A stretch of DNA of 6,973 nucleotides. Origin: an uncultured cyanobacterium. Lineage in GTDB: Bacteria; Cyanobacteriota; Cyanobacteriia; PCC-6307; Cyanobiaceae. Positions 5,110-6,973 of the stretch are shown piece by piece; the stretch's first letter is position 1; the number at the start of each line of letters is the position of its first letter. Under the pieces are notes generated by a model. That model worked only from the letters and a program-made list of their open reading frames with translations. It did not search any database and was not told the DNA's origin. A program made the position numbers and the translations under genes. Location of the stretch: NCBI GenBank assembly GCA_903934745.1, contig CAIZOZ010000181.1:1-6973 (forward strand), given 5' to 3'.

Positions 5110-6399
5110 ATGCCATCGGATCTCGAGTGCTACGTCTACGTGGTCCTGCCGGGCAGCACGGAGTTCGTCACCGCCGGCCGGTTTTCGCAGAGCCGCGATC
5201 GGCAGGGCCAACTGGTGGGCACGTTCGTCTATGGCCGCCGCTACCGGGAGCGCGCGGAGGCCGTGGAGCTGGATCCCGTGCAGCTGAAGCTGCGCCAGGG
5301 CCCCTTCGAGACGGCCCGTCTGGGGGGCTTCTTCGGGGCGCTGCGCGATGCCCTGCCGGATCACTGGGGTCGCCGGGTGATCGCTCGCCATGGCGGCCTG
5401 GGGGAGCCCAGCGATTTCGATCTGCTGCTGCTCGGGCCAGATGACCGCTGCGGTGCGGTGGGCTTCGGCCGCGGCGTGGAACCACCGGCGCCGCAGCGTC
5501 GCTTCCACCGCACCCTCGATTTGGAACGCATCAAGCAGGCGGCCGATGCGATCCTCCGCGACGAACCCCACCGGGCAGGCTCGGCCCTGGAGCAGGTCGA
5601 GGAGCTGCTTGGCCAGGCCGGCACCTCGATGGGCGGCGCCCGTCCCAAGACCACCGTGGAGGCCGATCAGGCCCTTTGGCTGGCCAAGTTCCCAGCGCCT
5701 TCGGATACCTGGAACCAGCCGCGGGTGGAGCACGGTCTGCTGCTGCTGGCTCGCCGATGCGGACTGCAGGTGGCCGACAGTCGTCTAACCCGGGTGGGCG
5801 ATGTGGATGTGTTGCTGGTGAAGCGTTTCGATCGCGACTGGAGCGAAGGCGGATACAGGCGCCATCGCATGGTGAGTGCCCTCACCCTGCTGCAGGCCGA
5901 AGACAGCGCCACCGATCGCGGCAAGTGGTCCTATCTGCTGCTGGCCGACGAGCTCCGCCGCGTCAGCGTTCAACCGGCGGTGGATCTGCGGGAGCTGTTC
6001 AGCCGGATCTGCTTCAACGCCGCGGTCTCGAATATGGACGACCATCCCCGCAACCATGCGCTGCTGGCCCGATCCCGCAGCTGGCAGCTCAGCCCCGCCT
6101 ACGACCTCACCCCTGCACCCGTGCAGGCCGAGACCCGACGCGACCTGGCCATGGCCTGTGGCCTGGTGGACCGCAGCCCCAGCCGTTGGGCCAACCGCCG
6201 GGCGATCCTGGCCGCGGCGGGCCGGTTTCTGCTCCAGCCGGCAGAAGCCGAAGCGATCCTCACGCGGATCTTCACCACCGTGGCGACCAGCTGGGAGGCC
6301 ACCCTGCGCGAAGCCTCGGTGAGCAACGGCGACTGCCAGCGGCTCAGCCGCGCCTTCCTATACCCGGGGTTGGAGCTGGATCCGGTCATGGAGGGTTGA
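5110..6399 (+). CDS. hipA: HipA-family serine/threonine kinase toxin
   Basis: The 429-residue protein is close in length to E. coli HipA (440). Residues about 7-120 form the N-terminal subdomain (Couple_hipA) and about 165-400 the kinase-like HipA_C region. Visible landmarks are the glycine-rich loop S173-MGGARPK180, matching S150-VAGAQEK of E. coli including the autophosphorylated serine; K193 in WLAKFP, the ATP-binding lysine; VEHGLLLLARRCGL (206-219); LLVKRFDRD (235-243); the catalytic loop SNMDDHPRN (307-315), with D310 as catalytic base and N315 as metal ligand; and Y331-D332 in LSPAYDLTP, the DFG-equivalent aspartate. All appear intact, so an active kinase is expected. HipA toxins phosphorylate translation factors (GltX in E. 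coli) and cause growth arrest or persistence; the target here cannot be read from the sequence. It starts at ATG 5110, 32 bp after hipB, with no strong ribosome-binding site. It converges on a recombinase remnant 31 bp beyond its stop. Confidence 0.95.
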   Translation: MPSDLECYVYVVLPGSTEFVTAGRFSQSRDRQGQLVGTFVYGRRYRERAEAVELDPVQLKLRQGPFETARLGGFFGALRDALPDHWGRRVIARHGGLGEPSDFDLLLLGPDDRCGAVGFGRGVEPPAPQRRFHRTLDLERIKQAADAILRDEPHRAGSALEQVEELLGQAGTSMGGARPKTTVEADQALWLAKFPAPSDTWNQPRVEHGLLLLARRCGLQVADSRLTRVGDVDVLLVKRFDRDWSEGGYRRHRMVSALTLLQAEDSATDRGKWSYLLLADELRRVSVQPAVDLRELFSRICFNAAVSNMDDHPRNHALLARSRSWQLSPAYDLTPAPVQAETRRDLAMACGLVDRSPSRWANRRAILAAAGRFLLQPAEAEAILTRIFTTVATSWEATLREASVSNGDCQRLSRAFLYPGLELDPVMEG

Positions 6400-6430
6400 G
6401 AGCAGGGCCTCCTCCTCCATCGACGTTCAT

Positions 6431-6913
6431 TCACGGCCCGCCGTAGGTGTCTCGCAGCGCCGTCAGCACGGATCGTCCATCCCGCGGAATCGGCCTGGTG
6501 CGCACCACCTCCCGCACCTGGTTGAGCACGGGCCGGTACAGGCGCTCAAAGGTACTGGGGCGGACATCGCCACTGTCGAGCACCTTGTATTTCTCGAACC
6601 GCTGCATCACCAGCTCCCAGTCGATGCGCCCCTCGGCACGGGCCACCGGGGAGGACACCAACTGCTGGGCCTCCTTGATGGAGAGCCCCGCGCTCTCCAT
6701 CCGTTCGCGCAGTTCCTTGATCTGGCTGAGGGCGGATGTGGTGCTGGCCGGGCTCCAGGGGAGATCGAGGGTCACGCTGCTGCGCGTGCCGTCATCGAAT
6801 CGACGGGTCAGCTGAATCCGGCCGCCCATCTCCCGCACGCTCCAGCCGAGGCCGTGCTCCCGCTTGATCGCATCGCGCAGGGTGATCACCCAGCGGGGGC
6901 TGGAGGAAGGCAT
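6431..6913 (-). pseudogene. N-terminal remnant of a second tyrosine recombinase
   Basis: The frame stays open from the right edge (6970 and beyond) to a TGA at 6431-6433. The ATG at 6913 is the likely start, since it aligns the N-terminus (PSSSPRWVITLRDAIKREHG) with that of the intact integrase in this window. The shared blocks are the DLPW/YPW segment and IDWELVMQRFEKYK..TFERLYRPVL, matching IDWAGLIRRYQQHK..TWERLYKPRM. The piece covers the arm-binding and the start of the core-binding domain, about 160 residues, and stops right after VLTALRDTYGGP, where the intact relative continues for some 240 more residues. All catalytic residues are absent, and the next sequence is the hipA end, so the rest was lost by deletion or replacement. 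The two recombinases differ widely at DNA level, so they are not a recent duplicate. A truncated protein retained as a binding factor is possible but unsupported. Confidence 0.8.
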
Positions 6914-6973
6914 CAAGGCGCCCGGTCGCTTCGCGCAGATGTTCGCGCCGAATCGCGCCAACATGCCCATGCA

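Noticed and set aside
5676..6446. 256-codon plus-strand frame inside hipA
   Set aside because: It is the +1 shadow of hipA; hipA's catalytic residues are all in the other frame.
1..6973. CRISPR array or insertion-sequence ends
   Set aside because: No regularly spaced repeat units and no transposase-like frames or matched terminal inverted repeats were seen.

Overview
The window is GC-rich and densely packed, and most of it reads as mobile or accessory DNA. The style of the proteins (two related tyrosine recombinases, a conserved protein remembered from cyanobacteria) points to a Synechococcus/Cyanobium-like picocyanobacterium. This assignment rests on memory of protein families, not on a search, and is moderately confident at best.

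Left part (1-1144, + strand). The 3' end of an unrecognised gene overlaps by 4 bp a 78-codon gene for a small ribbon-helix-helix (RHH) type DNA-binding protein. Directly after it lies a decayed gene for a conserved protein, lacking its 5' end and switching reading frame near position 900.

Integration module (1163-2626). A full-length tyrosine recombinase is encoded on the minus strand. Its start codon abuts three copies of a 10-bp word (two direct, one inverted, 2454-2487). Next come a long hairpin (2519-2570) and a precise 3' half of a tRNA-Arg(UCU) gene (2583-2626), which is the signature of an attachment site. The tRNA half has lost its 5' half. Its polarity suggests that one element lies to the left and another to the right, i.e. 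tandem insertions in one tRNA gene.

Gap (2627-3080). No convincing gene; it holds a 14-bp perfect palindrome and a weak hairpin downstream of the next gene.

Cargo module (3081-6399). A minus-strand DUF6880-type helical-repeat gene is divergent from a hipBA toxin-antitoxin pair. HipB is an XRE-type repressor/antitoxin. HipA is a Ser/Thr kinase toxin with every landmark residue that can be checked by eye. The 47-bp divergent region carries an inverted repeat and a 20-bp-spaced direct repeat that could be the HipB operator and could control both transcription units.

Right edge (6431-6973). The N-terminal part of a second tyrosine recombinase, distantly related to the first, ends before its catalytic domain. 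It meets the hipA 3' end within about 30 bp and marks an old recombination junction. The overall picture is a layered integration hotspot carrying a hipBA module, with the DUF6880 gene a possible co-regulated partner.
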